Shown piece after piece: positions 52,081-60,905 of a stretch of 64,000 nt of DNA. Position 1 is the first letter of the stretch, and each line of letters begins with the position of its first letter. Origin of the DNA: Prevotella sp. MGM1 (GTDB lineage Bacteria; Bacteroidota; Bacteroidia; Bacteroidales; Bacteroidaceae); the NCBI RefSeq assembly GCF_002933775.1, contig NZ_BEWV01000095.1, forward strand, positions 1 through 64,000, in the 5' to 3' direction. The position numbers and the translations under genes were made by a program. Below the pieces are notes generated by a model, which saw only the letters and a list, made by a program, of their open reading frames with translations, did not search any database and had not been told where the DNA came from.

Positions 52081-53287
52081 TTATAAAGAAGAAAGGAATA
52101 CAGAGAGAACTCATCAAAATATGATGGTAAAATATATGAATTGTAGGAATGATAGTCGCATGAATTCTCCTATTCGTTTGGCTATAAGTCTAAACAAATG
52201 TGATTCCGGTGGGCAAAAGAGCCTTATTTTTGCATATCTGAGATGTTTTGACCCAAGGCGTGTGAAATTTGATTTGATTGTAGATGCAGATTCAAATAGT
52301 ATTCCACATGATGAAGTGAAAGCTCTTGGGGGAAATTTATTTGTTGTACCGCCATATCAAAATATTTTTGCACATTTGAAATCTTTGAGAAAAATATTCA
52401 ATGAAAACAATTATGATGTATTATATGCTATAAATAATACAATGAACCTTTTCCCATTATATGTTGCATATAGGGCTGGAATAAAAGTTAGAATTAGTGA
52501 AAGTCTGACAATGGCATCTCCTCTTGAACGAAAAAAAACATTTATGAAAAACATTTTAAGAAAGTTTTCTCATTGTTTCTGTAATTATATGATGGCAAAT
52601 GGTCGTGATTGTGGTATATATCAATTTGGGAAAAAGGCGTTTGAAAAAGGGAAAGTTAGATTGTTCCTTACTCCTGTGAATGCCCAAAAGGAAGGTTTTG
52701 ACAAAGAATTACGAGAACGGACGAGAAAGAGGTTTTGTTGGAGCGATAAAGTGGTTTATGGTTTCATAGCTCGTTTTGAACAACAGAAAAACCCTTTGTT
52801 CCTGCTTGATATTTTGTATGAAATAGCGAAAAAACAAAATAATGCACATTTTGTAATTATTGGAGCAGGTTCAATGGAACAACAAATGCTTGATAAAATA
52901 AAGAGATTGGATATAAAGGACAGAATTAGTTGGTTGGGAAGAAGGGAAGACATTAAGCAGTTTTATATGGCCTTTGATGCTTTTATTTTACCAAGTTTGT
53001 ATGAGGGATTACCTGTTGTCGGTATAGAATCGCAAGCAGCTGGATTACCTGTATTTTACTCGGAAAATGTAACAAAAGAGGCTGGAATTGCAGAATTGGG
53101 ACATTTTATTAGTCTTAAAAAAACAGCAGACGAATGGGCTGGTATCATAATAAGTGAAACACAGAAGTTGATACCTTTGCGGCATAGTAGGGAAGATGAT
53201 ATAAGAAAAGCAGGCTTTGATGCCGTTACAGAAGCAGAAAGGTTAATTGAATTCTTCGAACAAGCAGTTTCAGAACAAAAACGTTAA
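52067..53287 (+). CDS. Glycosyltransferase (GT4)
   Basis: About 406 residues. The conserved part begins IRLAISLNKCDSGGQKSLIF; later VYGFIARFEQQKNPLFLLDI, VIIGAGSMEQQMLDKI, ISWLGRREDIKQFYMAFDAF and ILPSLYEGLPVVGIESQAAG are typical GT4 blocks. Starts at 52067, 52121 or 52160 are all possible; the first overlaps the upstream gene by 14 bases. AT-rich and of the same composition as its upstream neighbour. Confidence 0.85.
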   Translation: MILNNYKEERNTERTHQNMMVKYMNCRNDSRMNSPIRLAISLNKCDSGGQKSLIFAYLRCFDPRRVKFDLIVDADSNSIPHDEVKALGGNLFVVPPYQNIFAHLKSLRKIFNENNYDVLYAINNTMNLFPLYVAYRAGIKVRISESLTMASPLERKKTFMKNILRKFSHCFCNYMMANGRDCGIYQFGKKAFEKGKVRLFLTPVNAQKEGFDKELRERTRKRFCWSDKVVYGFIARFEQQKNPLFLLDILYEIAKKQNNAHFVIIGAGSMEQQMLDKIKRLDIKDRISWLGRREDIKQFYMAFDAFILPSLYEGLPVVGIESQAAGLPVFYSENVTKEAGIAELGHFISLKKTADEWAGIIISETQKLIPLRHSREDDIRKAGFDAVTEAERLIEFFEQAVSEQKR

Positions 53288-53292
53288 GCAAT

Positions 53293-54306
53293 ATGAACTA
53301 CATAATCACCGGCGGTACCGGCTTCATCGGTACCCATCTTACGAATTTAATCAAAGAGCGTTATCCTGATGCACAAGTGTATAATCTCGATATTGTCAGG
53401 CCCGGCACTTCCAATCCTGTGATAAAGGACTATAAGCCGGCTCTGTGCGATGGACACGAACTGCAATCCACGTATGTGGAGCATGACGTTCGCAAGCCGA
53501 TGGACAACCTCCCTTTCACTCCCACGCCCGAAGATGTGATTTTCAACTTTGCAGCCGTGCATCGCACGCCGGGGCATCCAGACCATGATTACTTTGAGAC
53601 AAACATCCGCGGAGCAGAAAACGTATGTGCCTTTGCTGAGAAGTGGGGAATTAGGAACATCGTGTTTACGTCTTCTATCGCCCCATACGGAGCCGCAGAG
53701 GAATTGAAGACGGAGGACACCCTGCCCACACCGAACACACCGTATGGCATATCGAAGCTTGTGGCGGAGAAGATACACATGGCCTGGCAGGCTGCTTCTG
53801 CCGGCCGACGGCTTACCATCGTCCGTCCCGGGGTGGTGTTCGGTAAGGGAGAGAACGGCAACTTCACCCGTCTGTATTGGGGTATCAGGAAGCATACCTT
53901 TGCCTATCCGGGCCGCAAAGATACGATAAAGGCCTGCGTGTATGTGAAAGAACTGGTGCGGTTTATGATGTGGAACGTAGAGGAGCGCAGGACATCGTGC
54001 GAGATATACAACTGTACTTTCGAGCCGGCATACACCATAGAACAGATTGTTGGAGCAATGAAACAGGTCACGGCACTTACCCGGGCTGTTCCATATATCC
54101 CCAATGCATTGATAATGCCGGCAGCAGCGATGGCAAAATGCGTTGGCAGTCCGATGGGTATCTGTCCCGCACGGGTTAAGAAATTGCAGATATCCACGAA
54201 CATCTGTGGCAAGAAGATGGCTGCATCCGGATATAAGTTCAAGTGGACTTTTGAGGCCGCACTGCGGGATTGGTTTGCAGATAATGACGGCAAATGTCTG
54301 GAATGA
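53293..54306 (+). CDS. NAD-dependent epimerase/dehydratase
   Basis: 337 residues. YIITGGTGFIGTHLTNLI, FNFAAVHRTPGHPDHDYF, IVFTSSIAPYG, catalytic PYGISKLVAEKI and RPGVVFGKGENGNF. The sequence is clearly GC-richer than the two preceding genes although only 5 bases separate them, so it has another origin. Acts on a nucleotide sugar. Confidence 0.88.
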   Translation: MNYIITGGTGFIGTHLTNLIKERYPDAQVYNLDIVRPGTSNPVIKDYKPALCDGHELQSTYVEHDVRKPMDNLPFTPTPEDVIFNFAAVHRTPGHPDHDYFETNIRGAENVCAFAEKWGIRNIVFTSSIAPYGAAEELKTEDTLPTPNTPYGISKLVAEKIHMAWQAASAGRRLTIVRPGVVFGKGENGNFTRLYWGIRKHTFAYPGRKDTIKACVYVKELVRFMMWNVEERRTSCEIYNCTFEPAYTIEQIVGAMKQVTALTRAVPYIPNALIMPAAAMAKCVGSPMGICPARVKKLQISTNICGKKMAASGYKFKWTFEAALRDWFADNDGKCLE

Positions 54307-54333
54307 AAAAAGAAAGAACGAAAGAAAAAGACA

Positions 54334-54588
54334 TTGCCGTTTGGCAAATGTCATGATATAATCTCTTTTGATGTCGTTGGCAATGTGGATTGTGTGTGCG
54401 ATGGTTATAACAGCCGTATACAGTCACTTGATGCGGTCGTCAATGTCATAAGTGATTTGCTTGACAGTCTGGAACAGATTGAAATATATGGCAAGAACTC
54501 ACGTAAATTGTATGAAGAGGAATTTGATATAAAGAAACGTATCGGTATGCTTGAAGATATATATTATAATGTGTCCGGAAGGTATTAA
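54334..54588 (+). pseudogene. C-terminal remnant of a glycosyltransferase
   Basis: The open frame encodes 84 residues, of which DCVCDGYNSRIQSLDAVVNV and the tail YGKNSRKLYEEEFDIKKRIG resemble the last 70 residues of GT4 enzymes. There is no N-terminal domain, no ATG at the start (TTG), and the upstream sequence belongs to the epimerase. It is best read as a decayed 3' fragment left by recombination. Confidence 0.65.
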
Positions 54589-54605
54589 TTATACTGTATT
54601 GATTT

Positions 54606-55706
54606 ATGTATAGCCTCCTCTTTTCTCTTCTCCGTTACTCTTTGTTTGGCCACGTTCCATCTCTATCGCTGTATGAGAACTGCGATTGGGAACGATTATT
54701 GGCTTTTGCCGAGTGCCAGACTGTGCTTGGCTTGGTTGTCGACGGGATTGAGGGGCTTCCTGCGGATGTACGGCCGGGACGTTCTTTGATGATGTCGGCG
54801 ATAGGTCGTGTATGCGGCATTGAGCGGTCGAATGGGGTGGCGAAAGACGTGCTCGGCAGTTTGCTGGCAGAGTACAGAAGTGCCGGAGTCGAGCCGGTGT
54901 TGATGAAAGGGCTTGGCGTAGGCGACAGGTATCCGTGTCCCGAGCATCGTGCTTGCGGTGACATTGACCTGTTTTTTGCCCGTCCGTCCGATGCGGTCAA
55001 GGCGGGAACCGTTGCCCAAAGGCTTGCGTCGTCTGTTGATACTTTCTATGCCAAGCATGACGTGTTTTCCTATAAGGGTGTCACGGTGGAGAACCACTGC
55101 CGGCTTTGCGATTTCAGTAATGCCCGGTTTACGGCCATGTTGGACGACATCGTTTCCAGGGAGTTGTCCGGCGACCTTTCTTCCGTTTGTCCACGGCGCG
55201 ATATCGACGGTATTACGGTCTGCGAGTTGCCACCAACTCTTTATGCTTTCTTCCTGCTTTGCCACAAGGCCACGCATGTCATTGAGGACGGACTCGGACT
55301 GCGTCAGGTGTGCGACTGGGCCGTCTTTTTATCAGCCGAGCACGAGCGGATAGACCGCAATAAGTTTGCCAGCTGGACATCAGACTTGCGCCTCTGGCCT
55401 CTTGCCCACGCTTTCGGCCGTATTTGTGTGGACGATTTGAGACTTCCCGAGTCATGTCTGCCGTTCCGTCTTGTCCGTGAGACCGGCAATTATGAACTTC
55501 TCCGCCGTCAGATATTGTCCGGTGGCAATTTCGGCCGTCTGTTTTACCGTTATAAAGGCCATGTAGGCAAGAAAGAAGACATGTTGCGCACGATGTGTGT
55601 CAAGATGCCACGCTATGCAAGCCTATACCGCCTTTGGCCTGATGAGGCACGCTGGTGCTATTGGGCGATGCTCAAACGTGGTGTCAGACGGCTGGCTGGC
55701 AGATAG
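54606..55706 (+). CDS. Uncharacterised nucleotidyltransferase-family protein (NTP_transf_5)
   Basis: 366 residues. The segments PVLMKGLGVGDRYPCPEHRA and CGDIDLFF carry the G-x-x-DxDL acidic pair of the nucleotidyltransferase fold in PF14907. A helical C-terminus follows (KATHVIEDGLGLRQVCDWAV, SLYRLWPDEARWCYW). Members occur in exopolysaccharide loci, with unknown substrate. Last gene of the capsule locus on this strand; GC content returns to core level. Confidence 0.75.
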   Translation: MYSLLFSLLRYSLFGHVPSLSLYENCDWERLLAFAECQTVLGLVVDGIEGLPADVRPGRSLMMSAIGRVCGIERSNGVAKDVLGSLLAEYRSAGVEPVLMKGLGVGDRYPCPEHRACGDIDLFFARPSDAVKAGTVAQRLASSVDTFYAKHDVFSYKGVTVENHCRLCDFSNARFTAMLDDIVSRELSGDLSSVCPRRDIDGITVCELPPTLYAFFLLCHKATHVIEDGLGLRQVCDWAVFLSAEHERIDRNKFASWTSDLRLWPLAHAFGRICVDDLRLPESCLPFRLVRETGNYELLRRQILSGGNFGRLFYRYKGHVGKKEDMLRTMCVKMPRYASLYRLWPDEARWCYWAMLKRGVRRLAGR

Positions 55707-55794
55707 TGAGAAGTTGTTTGATAGCTTTGGAAAACCAATGTTTTTGTCAAATAATAAAAATACATTGATATTCTCCTATTGAATGTCAATTGCG

Positions 55795-55831
55795 AATAAC
55801 CGGCTGTAGAAAAGCCGGTTATTTTGTTTTT
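55795..55831. terminator. Terminator between convergent genes
   Basis: AATAACCGGCT (55795-55805) pairs with AGCCGGTTATT (55813-55823), loop GTAGAAA, followed by TTGTTTTT on the plus strand. The stop codon of the minus-strand gene (55819-55821) lies within the stem. It ends the capsule transcript. Confidence 0.8.
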
Positions 55832-56262
55832 AGTATGCTTTCGAGGAAGTCGTTCAGATCCTTGTCGAGGTCGGCCATGAGCTCGGTGTCGATGATTACC
55901 GTATCGTCGTCCACGACATACAGTTCGGCTATGTTTTCCTTATCCTCGTTTTCGAGTACGAAAGAGTAAGGTTTGAGTATAGACATCCCTTCAACAATTT
56001 CTTTTTTACTTGCAAGGCACTTGCGGATGGCCGATGTCGCTGAGTCGTAGAAATCATCTTCATGGTTGTTTATCCATTGTTCTATTACCGAGCGGGTGAT
56101 TTCCTTGTCGTCATCGTCGAACGCGACGAGTTCACCCGTCTCTTGGTTTACTCTGAAGTGTATGTCCGTTAGAACCGTCGGTTCTTCCGTTGCCGGAAAT
56201 TTGTCGGCCACTTTGCCGATAAATCGCTCTGTCTGCTGCAATGTTTGTTCCGTAGCTGTCAT
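55819..56262 (-). CDS. Hypothetical acidic protein
   Basis: About 147 residues from ATG 56262; the frame is open to 56316. A promoter at 56344-56314 (minus strand) puts the transcript start near 56308, which rules out the ATG at 56316; ATG 56298 remains possible. Contains GELVAFDDDDKEITRSVIEQ and a very acidic C-terminus. No signal peptide or membrane helix. Divergent from the rseC-rnf operon; function unknown. Confidence 0.65.
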   Translation of the reverse strand: MTATEQTLQQTERFIGKVADKFPATEEPTVLTDIHFRVNQETGELVAFDDDDKEITRSVIEQWINNHEDDFYDSATSAIRKCLASKKEIVEGMSILKPYSFVLENEDKENIAELYVVDDDTVIIDTELMADLDKDLNDFLESILKTK

Positions 56263-56313
56263 ATCCGTAAGTGTTTTTAAGACCTGCCTTTCCGGCATAA
56301 ATTTATCTGTCGG

Positions 56314-56344
56314 CAAAAGTATAAAAAGATTTGAACAGCCGCAA
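56314..56344 (-). promoter_or_regulatory. Promoter of the hypothetical gene at 55819
   Basis: On the minus strand TTG (56344-56342) and TACTTTTG (56321-56314) are separated by 20 bases, a good Bacteroidota promoter. Confidence 0.6.
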
Positions 56345-56383
56345 ACGATTACGAATAAAATTGGAAATTATTTTGATTTTTTA

Positions 56384-56414
56384 TTTGTTTATTCAAGAGA
56401 TAGTATTACCTTTG
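56384..56414 (+). promoter_or_regulatory. Promoter of the rseC-rnf operon
   Basis: TTTG (56384-56387) and TACCTTTG (56407-56414) with a 19-base spacer match the Bacteroidota promoter closely. The transcript would start near 56421, just before the palindrome CCGGATTGCAATCCGG (56426-56441). Confidence 0.75.
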
Positions 56415-56425
56415 CATTGTAAAGT

Positions 56426-56441
56426 CCGGATTGCAATCCGG
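56426..56441. promoter_or_regulatory. 16-bp palindrome in the rseC-rnf leader
   Basis: CCGGATTGCAATCCGG is a perfect palindrome about 5 bases after the expected transcript start. It could be an operator for a dimeric regulator or a 5'-end hairpin that stabilises the mRNA. Confidence 0.5.
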
Positions 56442-56455
56442 TGAGTTTCTATGCG

Positions 56456-56878
56456 ATGAATAACAAGGACAGCAGAATAAGACATTCGGGGGTTGTGGAT
56501 GCCATTGACGGGGAGTGTGTGAGAGTTCGCATACTCCAGACATCGGCATGTGCGGCGTGCAAAATTGCCGGTCATTGCAATGCATCGGAGAGCAAAGAGA
56601 AAATCATTGAAGTATTTCGTGTGGCCGACAGTGCCCGTTTTAAAGTAGGAGATACGGTTGTCGTGTCTGCTTCCGTTGGTATGGCTATGCAGGCTTTGTT
56701 TTACGGTTTCGGCCTGCCTTTTATCGTTTTGGTCGGTGTTTTATTTGCTGTTTATGCTTTCACGTCTGATGAGTCGCTGTCGGCTATTGCCGGCCTTGCG
56801 GCTCTTGTACCTTATTATGCTATCCTTTACGTTCTGAGAGACAGGATGCGTGGCAAGATGTCGTTTGAGATAGAATAA
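56456..56878 (+). CDS. rseC: RseC/MucC-family protein
   Basis: 140 residues from ATG 56456 (frame open from GTG 56441). The N-terminal part has a four-Cys pattern in SACAACKIAGHCNASES, typical of RseC-like proteins, then two membrane helices (LFYGFGLPFIVLVGVLFAVY and LSAIAGLAALVPYYAILYVL). RseC relatives take part in sigma-E control or SoxR reduction with Rnf. Directly upstream of rnfB, as usual in Bacteroidales. Confidence 0.88.
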   Translation: MNNKDSRIRHSGVVDAIDGECVRVRILQTSACAACKIAGHCNASESKEKIIEVFRVADSARFKVGDTVVVSASVGMAMQALFYGFGLPFIVLVGVLFAVYAFTSDESLSAIAGLAALVPYYAILYVLRDRMRGKMSFEIE

Positions 56879-56912
56879 ACTTAAATTAATAACTAAAACA
56901 AATAAAAAGATT

Positions 56913-57812
56913 ATGAACTTGATTTTTATCGCGGTTATTGCGCTTGGAGCGATAGGACTGGTTGCGGCTGTCGTGCTGTATGTCTGCTCCAAGAAGTTTG
57001 CCGTGAAGGAAGATCCGCGTGTGTCGCAGGTAGCCGAGGTGTTGCCTCAGGCCAATTGCGGCGGATGTGGGTTCCCCGGGTGTGCCGGCTTTGCCGATGC
57101 CATTGTCAAAGGAGCCGACAACGGATCTATCGACGGTTTTTTCTGTCCCGTTGGCGGACAGGAGGTTATGGGAAAGGTTGCCGATTTGCTCGGTATGGCT
57201 GTTGCCAATACTGAGCCTATGGTTGCCGTGGTACGTTGCAACGGCACATGTGCCAATCGTCCGAAGATAGCAGAGTACTCCGGTCTTCGCACATGCACGG
57301 CAATGCATGCGTGCGGTGCCGGTGAGACGGCCTGCGGATTTGGGTGTCTTGGTTGTGGCGATTGTGTGGCTGCATGCCAGTTCGGTGCCATTTACATCAA
57401 TGAGGAAACCGGAATTCCGGAAGTTGATGAGGATAAATGTACGTCATGCGGTGCGTGTGTGAAAGCCTGTCCGCGACATATCATAGAACTCCGCAAGAAA
57501 GGTCCGAAAGGTCGCAGGGTTTATGTAAGTTGTGTTAATAAAGACAAGGGCCCTGTGGCGATGAAAGCATGTAAGGTGGCATGTATCGGTTGCGGAAAGT
57601 GCGAGAAAGAGTGTCCGTTCGGTGCGATTACGATAGAGAACAATCTTTCTTATATAGATCCGGATAAGTGCCGCTTGTGCCGTAAGTGTGAGAAGGTATG
57701 TCCGACGCATGCAATCGTGGCTGTTAATTTCCCTGCTCCCAAGGTGCAGGTGGAGTCAGGCAAGCCGGATGCCGGTGCGGCTAATGTGGAACAAGTAAAG
57801 ACGGAGGCTTGA
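56913..57812 (+). CDS. rnfB: Rnf complex subunit B (ferredoxin)
   Basis: 299 residues. One N-terminal membrane helix (IFIAVIALGAIGLVAAVVLY), then the 4Fe-4S-binding NCGGCGFPGCAGFADA (about 47-62) and a chain of ferredoxin motifs: CLGCGDCVAAC, CTSCGACVKACP, CIGCGKCEKECP and CRLCRKCEKVCP. It takes electrons from ferredoxin into the Rnf pump. First structural gene of the operon. Confidence 0.95.
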   Translation: MNLIFIAVIALGAIGLVAAVVLYVCSKKFAVKEDPRVSQVAEVLPQANCGGCGFPGCAGFADAIVKGADNGSIDGFFCPVGGQEVMGKVADLLGMAVANTEPMVAVVRCNGTCANRPKIAEYSGLRTCTAMHACGAGETACGFGCLGCGDCVAACQFGAIYINEETGIPEVDEDKCTSCGACVKACPRHIIELRKKGPKGRRVYVSCVNKDKGPVAMKACKVACIGCGKCEKECPFGAITIENNLSYIDPDKCRLCRKCEKVCPTHAIVAVNFPAPKVQVESGKPDAGAANVEQVKTEA

Positions 57813-57816
57813 TTTT

Positions 57817-59169
57817 ATGAACATAAGAACATTCAGAATAGGTGGTATCCACCCGGAAGAAAACAAGATAACGGCAGAGATGGCTACCAAGGTAGCCGCA
57901 CTGCCGAAGCAGGCTATTTTCCCATTGTCGCAACATATCGGCGCACCGACAAAGCCGGTGGTTAAGAAAGGCGACAAGGTGAAGGTCGGAACGCTGATTG
58001 CAGAGGCCGGCGGCTTTGTGTCGGCCCCGATATATTCATCGGTGTCGGGTACGGTGTTTAAGGTCGATACGGCTATTGACGCCACGGGATATCGTGTTCC
58101 GGCAATTATAATAAATGTGGAAGGTGACGAATGGGAAGAGGCAATCGACCGCTCGGACAAGCTTGAAACACTGGCCGGACATCCAGAGTTGACGCCCGAA
58201 GAGATAGTGGAAAGGATAAAGACGGCCGGTGTCACGGGTATGGGCGGTGCCGGATTTCCTACTTTTATCAAACTTTGTCCTCCTCCCGGAGTCAAGGCCG
58301 AGTGCGTGATTATCAATGCCGTTGAGTGCGAACCTTATATCACTTCCGATTACAGACTCATGATGGAGCATGCCGATGAGATACTTGTAGGTTTGGAATT
58401 GCTCATGAAAGCGGCAAAGGTGGATAAGGCATATATAGGAATAGAGACTAATAAGCCGCAGGCGATAGACCTGCTGACAGAGAAGACAGCCGGCAATCCC
58501 AATATAGAGGTCGTACCTTTGAAGCAGCGTTATCCGCAGGGTGGAGAGAAGCAGTTGGTGGATGCGGTCATCAGGCGTCAGGTCCCGGCACCTCCGGCAA
58601 TTCCTGTAAACGTTGGAGCCATCGTTCAGAATGTAGGTACTGCATTTGCGGTATATCAGGCAGTTATGAAGAATAAGCCCCTCTTTGAGCGCTATACTAC
58701 CGTTACGGGAAAGAAGATTGCCAATCCCGGTAATTTCCTTGTTCGTATGGGTACGCCTATGAGAGAACTTATAGATGCTTGCGGTGGTATGCCCGAAGGT
58801 AACAATAAGTTATTGGCCGGTGGCCCGATGATGGGTAAGGCATTGACTTCTACTGAAGTACCTGTATGTAAAGGTACCAATAGTGTGACTGTCATCAGCG
58901 AGGAAGAGGCAGTGCGTAAGCCTGTACAGCCTTGTATTCGTTGTGCCAAGTGTGTGAGTGTTTGTCCGATGGGGCTCGAACCGTTCCTGCTTGCCACAGC
59001 GTCGGCCATGCACAATTGGGAAAAAGTGGAGGCGGAAGGTGTCACTTCATGTATAGAGTGCGGTTCGTGCCAGTTCACTTGTCCTTCTCATCGTCCTATA
59101 CTCGACAATGTTCGTTTAGGAAAGTCTACTGTAATGGGGCTAATCAGAGCCCGCAATGCTAAAAAGTAA
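57817..59169 (+). CDS. rnfC: Rnf complex subunit C
   Basis: 450 residues. The N-terminal half has the biotin-like KAGDKV-type region (VKKGDKVKVGTLIAEAGGFV) and the NADH/FMN-binding GMGGAGFPTFIKL and NAVECEPYITSDY. The C-terminal half has two 4Fe-4S motifs, CIRCAKCVSVCPMGLEP and CIECGSCQFTCPSHRPI. It passes electrons to NAD+. It begins 5 bases after rnfB. Confidence 0.95.
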   Translation: MNIRTFRIGGIHPEENKITAEMATKVAALPKQAIFPLSQHIGAPTKPVVKKGDKVKVGTLIAEAGGFVSAPIYSSVSGTVFKVDTAIDATGYRVPAIIINVEGDEWEEAIDRSDKLETLAGHPELTPEEIVERIKTAGVTGMGGAGFPTFIKLCPPPGVKAECVIINAVECEPYITSDYRLMMEHADEILVGLELLMKAAKVDKAYIGIETNKPQAIDLLTEKTAGNPNIEVVPLKQRYPQGGEKQLVDAVIRRQVPAPPAIPVNVGAIVQNVGTAFAVYQAVMKNKPLFERYTTVTGKKIANPGNFLVRMGTPMRELIDACGGMPEGNNKLLAGGPMMGKALTSTEVPVCKGTNSVTVISEEEAVRKPVQPCIRCAKCVSVCPMGLEPFLLATASAMHNWEKVEAEGVTSCIECGSCQFTCPSHRPILDNVRLGKSTVMGLIRARNAKK

Positions 59170-59175
59170 TTAATC

Positions 59176-60177
59176 ATGGGAAAATTAATAGTATCATTAT
59201 CACCGCATGCACACGGTACCGACAGTGTGGAACGCAATATGTATGGAGTGATTGTCGCTCTTGTTCCGGCTTTGTTGGCATCATTCTATTTCTTCGGCCT
59301 CGGCTCTGCCGTTGTGTGTGCGACAAGCGTTCTTGCCTGTGTTTTCTTTGAATGGGCTATAACAAAATTCATACTTAACAGAGAACAGAATACCATTATG
59401 GACGGTTCTGCCGTGTTGACGGGTCTTTTGCTCGGTTTCAATCTGCCGTCGAACTTTCCTGTATGGATAATAATCATCGGTGCGCTTATCGCTATCGGAG
59501 TGGGTAAGATGACATTCGGAGGTCTTGGAGGCAATTTGTTTAACCCTGCGCTTGTTGGGCGTTGCTTTCTCCTTGTGTCGTTTCCGGCCCAGATGACATC
59601 ATGGCCGGTTGCGGGACAGCTTGGCGCTTATACAGACGCCACAACCGGAGCGACACCTCTGAGCGTGATGAAATATGCAATAAAGTCGGGAGACGCATCG
59701 CTGCTTAATCAGCTTCCGGATTCTTTCTCGTTACTGATTGGCAACGGAACAACCGGTGCCGGAGCCGGATGTATCGGTGAGGTATGTGCCCTTGCGCTGC
59801 TCATAGGTCTGGCATATATGCTTTGGAAGAAGATTATAACATGGCACATTCCTGTCAGCATCATTGGTACGGTATTCATTGTAAGCGGCCTGATGCACCT
59901 TGTCAATCCTGCTTATGCCGATCCTTTCACAGTAATATTCAGTGGCGGTCTGATGCTCGGTGCCATTTTCATGGCGACAGACTATGTGACTTCGCCAATG
60001 AACAGCCGCGGACAGCTTATATATGGTGTGGCAATAGGCTTCCTTACTATTGTGATCCGTAACTGGGGAGCATATCCGGAGGGAATGTCTTTCGCCATTC
60101 TTATCATGAATGCGTTCACTCCGCTCATCAATACATATGTCAAACCAAAACGTTTCGGGGAGGTAGTAAAGAAATGA
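59176..60177 (+). CDS. rnfD: Rnf complex subunit D
   Basis: 333 residues with about nine membrane helices. The flavin-carrying region GAYTDATTGATPLSVMK has the SGAT-like motif TGAT whose Thr binds FMN covalently. FNPALVGRCFLLVSFP and DYVTSPMNSRGQLIYG are conserved. Membrane part of the pump. Its stop overlaps the rnfG start (ATGA). Confidence 0.95.
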   Translation: MGKLIVSLSPHAHGTDSVERNMYGVIVALVPALLASFYFFGLGSAVVCATSVLACVFFEWAITKFILNREQNTIMDGSAVLTGLLLGFNLPSNFPVWIIIIGALIAIGVGKMTFGGLGGNLFNPALVGRCFLLVSFPAQMTSWPVAGQLGAYTDATTGATPLSVMKYAIKSGDASLLNQLPDSFSLLIGNGTTGAGAGCIGEVCALALLIGLAYMLWKKIITWHIPVSIIGTVFIVSGLMHLVNPAYADPFTVIFSGGLMLGAIFMATDYVTSPMNSRGQLIYGVAIGFLTIVIRNWGAYPEGMSFAILIMNAFTPLINTYVKPKRFGEVVKK

Positions 60178-60890
60178 AGAAGTTAGAATCATCACTCGTA
60201 AATATGGTTATCGTACTCGTTGCGGTGGCCGTTGTCTCGGGAGGACTCCTCGGGTGGATAAATAAAATGACCGAAGAGCCGATAAAGAAGCAGGACGAGC
60301 TTGCCCTTGCGAACGGTATCAAGAGCGTTATGGGAGTGGAAAATCTCACGGTTACGGCCAATGATGAGATTAAAAAGAACATTGAAGGCAAGGAATATAC
60401 GTTTATAATCCATAAGGTTGACGATGCTAATGGGGCTTTCCTTGGCGCTGCCATCGAGAGTACTACTATGGGATTTGGCGGTGACTTGAAAGTATTGGTG
60501 GGTTTTGATGCCGAAGGCAAGATTCTCGGTTATACCCTTCTTCAACATGCCGAGACCCCCGGTCTCGGCGCAAAGGCCGACAAATGGTTCCAGAAAGGTG
60601 AGAAAGGCGATATTATCGGTCGTCAACTTACGGCAGACAACCGCCTCGTTGTCAATAAGGACGGTGGTGATGTGGATGCCATTACAGCTTCTACGATCAC
60701 TACACGCGCCTTCCTCAAAGCCATTAATCAGGCTTATGCGGCTTATGCCGGACAGGATGTGGACGGTAAAAGCGGTGCGACGGAACAGGTTACGGCTCCT
60801 TGCGGTAAAACAAACTGCTGTCAAACGGAGTGCGATCCTGTGTCATGTGATAATTCGGCGGATTGTCCGATGAATACAACAAAGGAATAA
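60174..60890 (+). CDS. rnfG: Rnf complex subunit G with Cys-rich C-terminal tail
   Basis: 238 residues. An N-terminal membrane helix (NMVIVLVAVAVVSGGLLGWI), then GFGGDLKVLVGFDAEGKILG, HAETPGLGAK and the flavinylation site DAITASTITTRAF (FMN on a Thr at about 180). After the family's usual end the chain goes on with six Cys within 24 residues (PCGKTNCCQTECDPVSCDNS, then ADCP). That tail is unusual for RnfG and could bind metal. Confidence 0.93.
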   Translation: MKKLESSLVNMVIVLVAVAVVSGGLLGWINKMTEEPIKKQDELALANGIKSVMGVENLTVTANDEIKKNIEGKEYTFIIHKVDDANGAFLGAAIESTTMGFGGDLKVLVGFDAEGKILGYTLLQHAETPGLGAKADKWFQKGEKGDIIGRQLTADNRLVVNKDGGDVDAITASTITTRAFLKAINQAYAAYAGQDVDGKSGATEQVTAPCGKTNCCQTECDPVSCDNSADCPMNTTKE

Positions 60891-60905
60891 TCAAAGAAAT
60901 ACGAT

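Noticed and set aside
53347..54354. 335-codon open frame on the minus strand
   Set aside because: It is antisense to the epimerase gene 53293-54306, which has clear Rossmann and YxxxK motifs; the minus product is Cys/His-rich without domain features.
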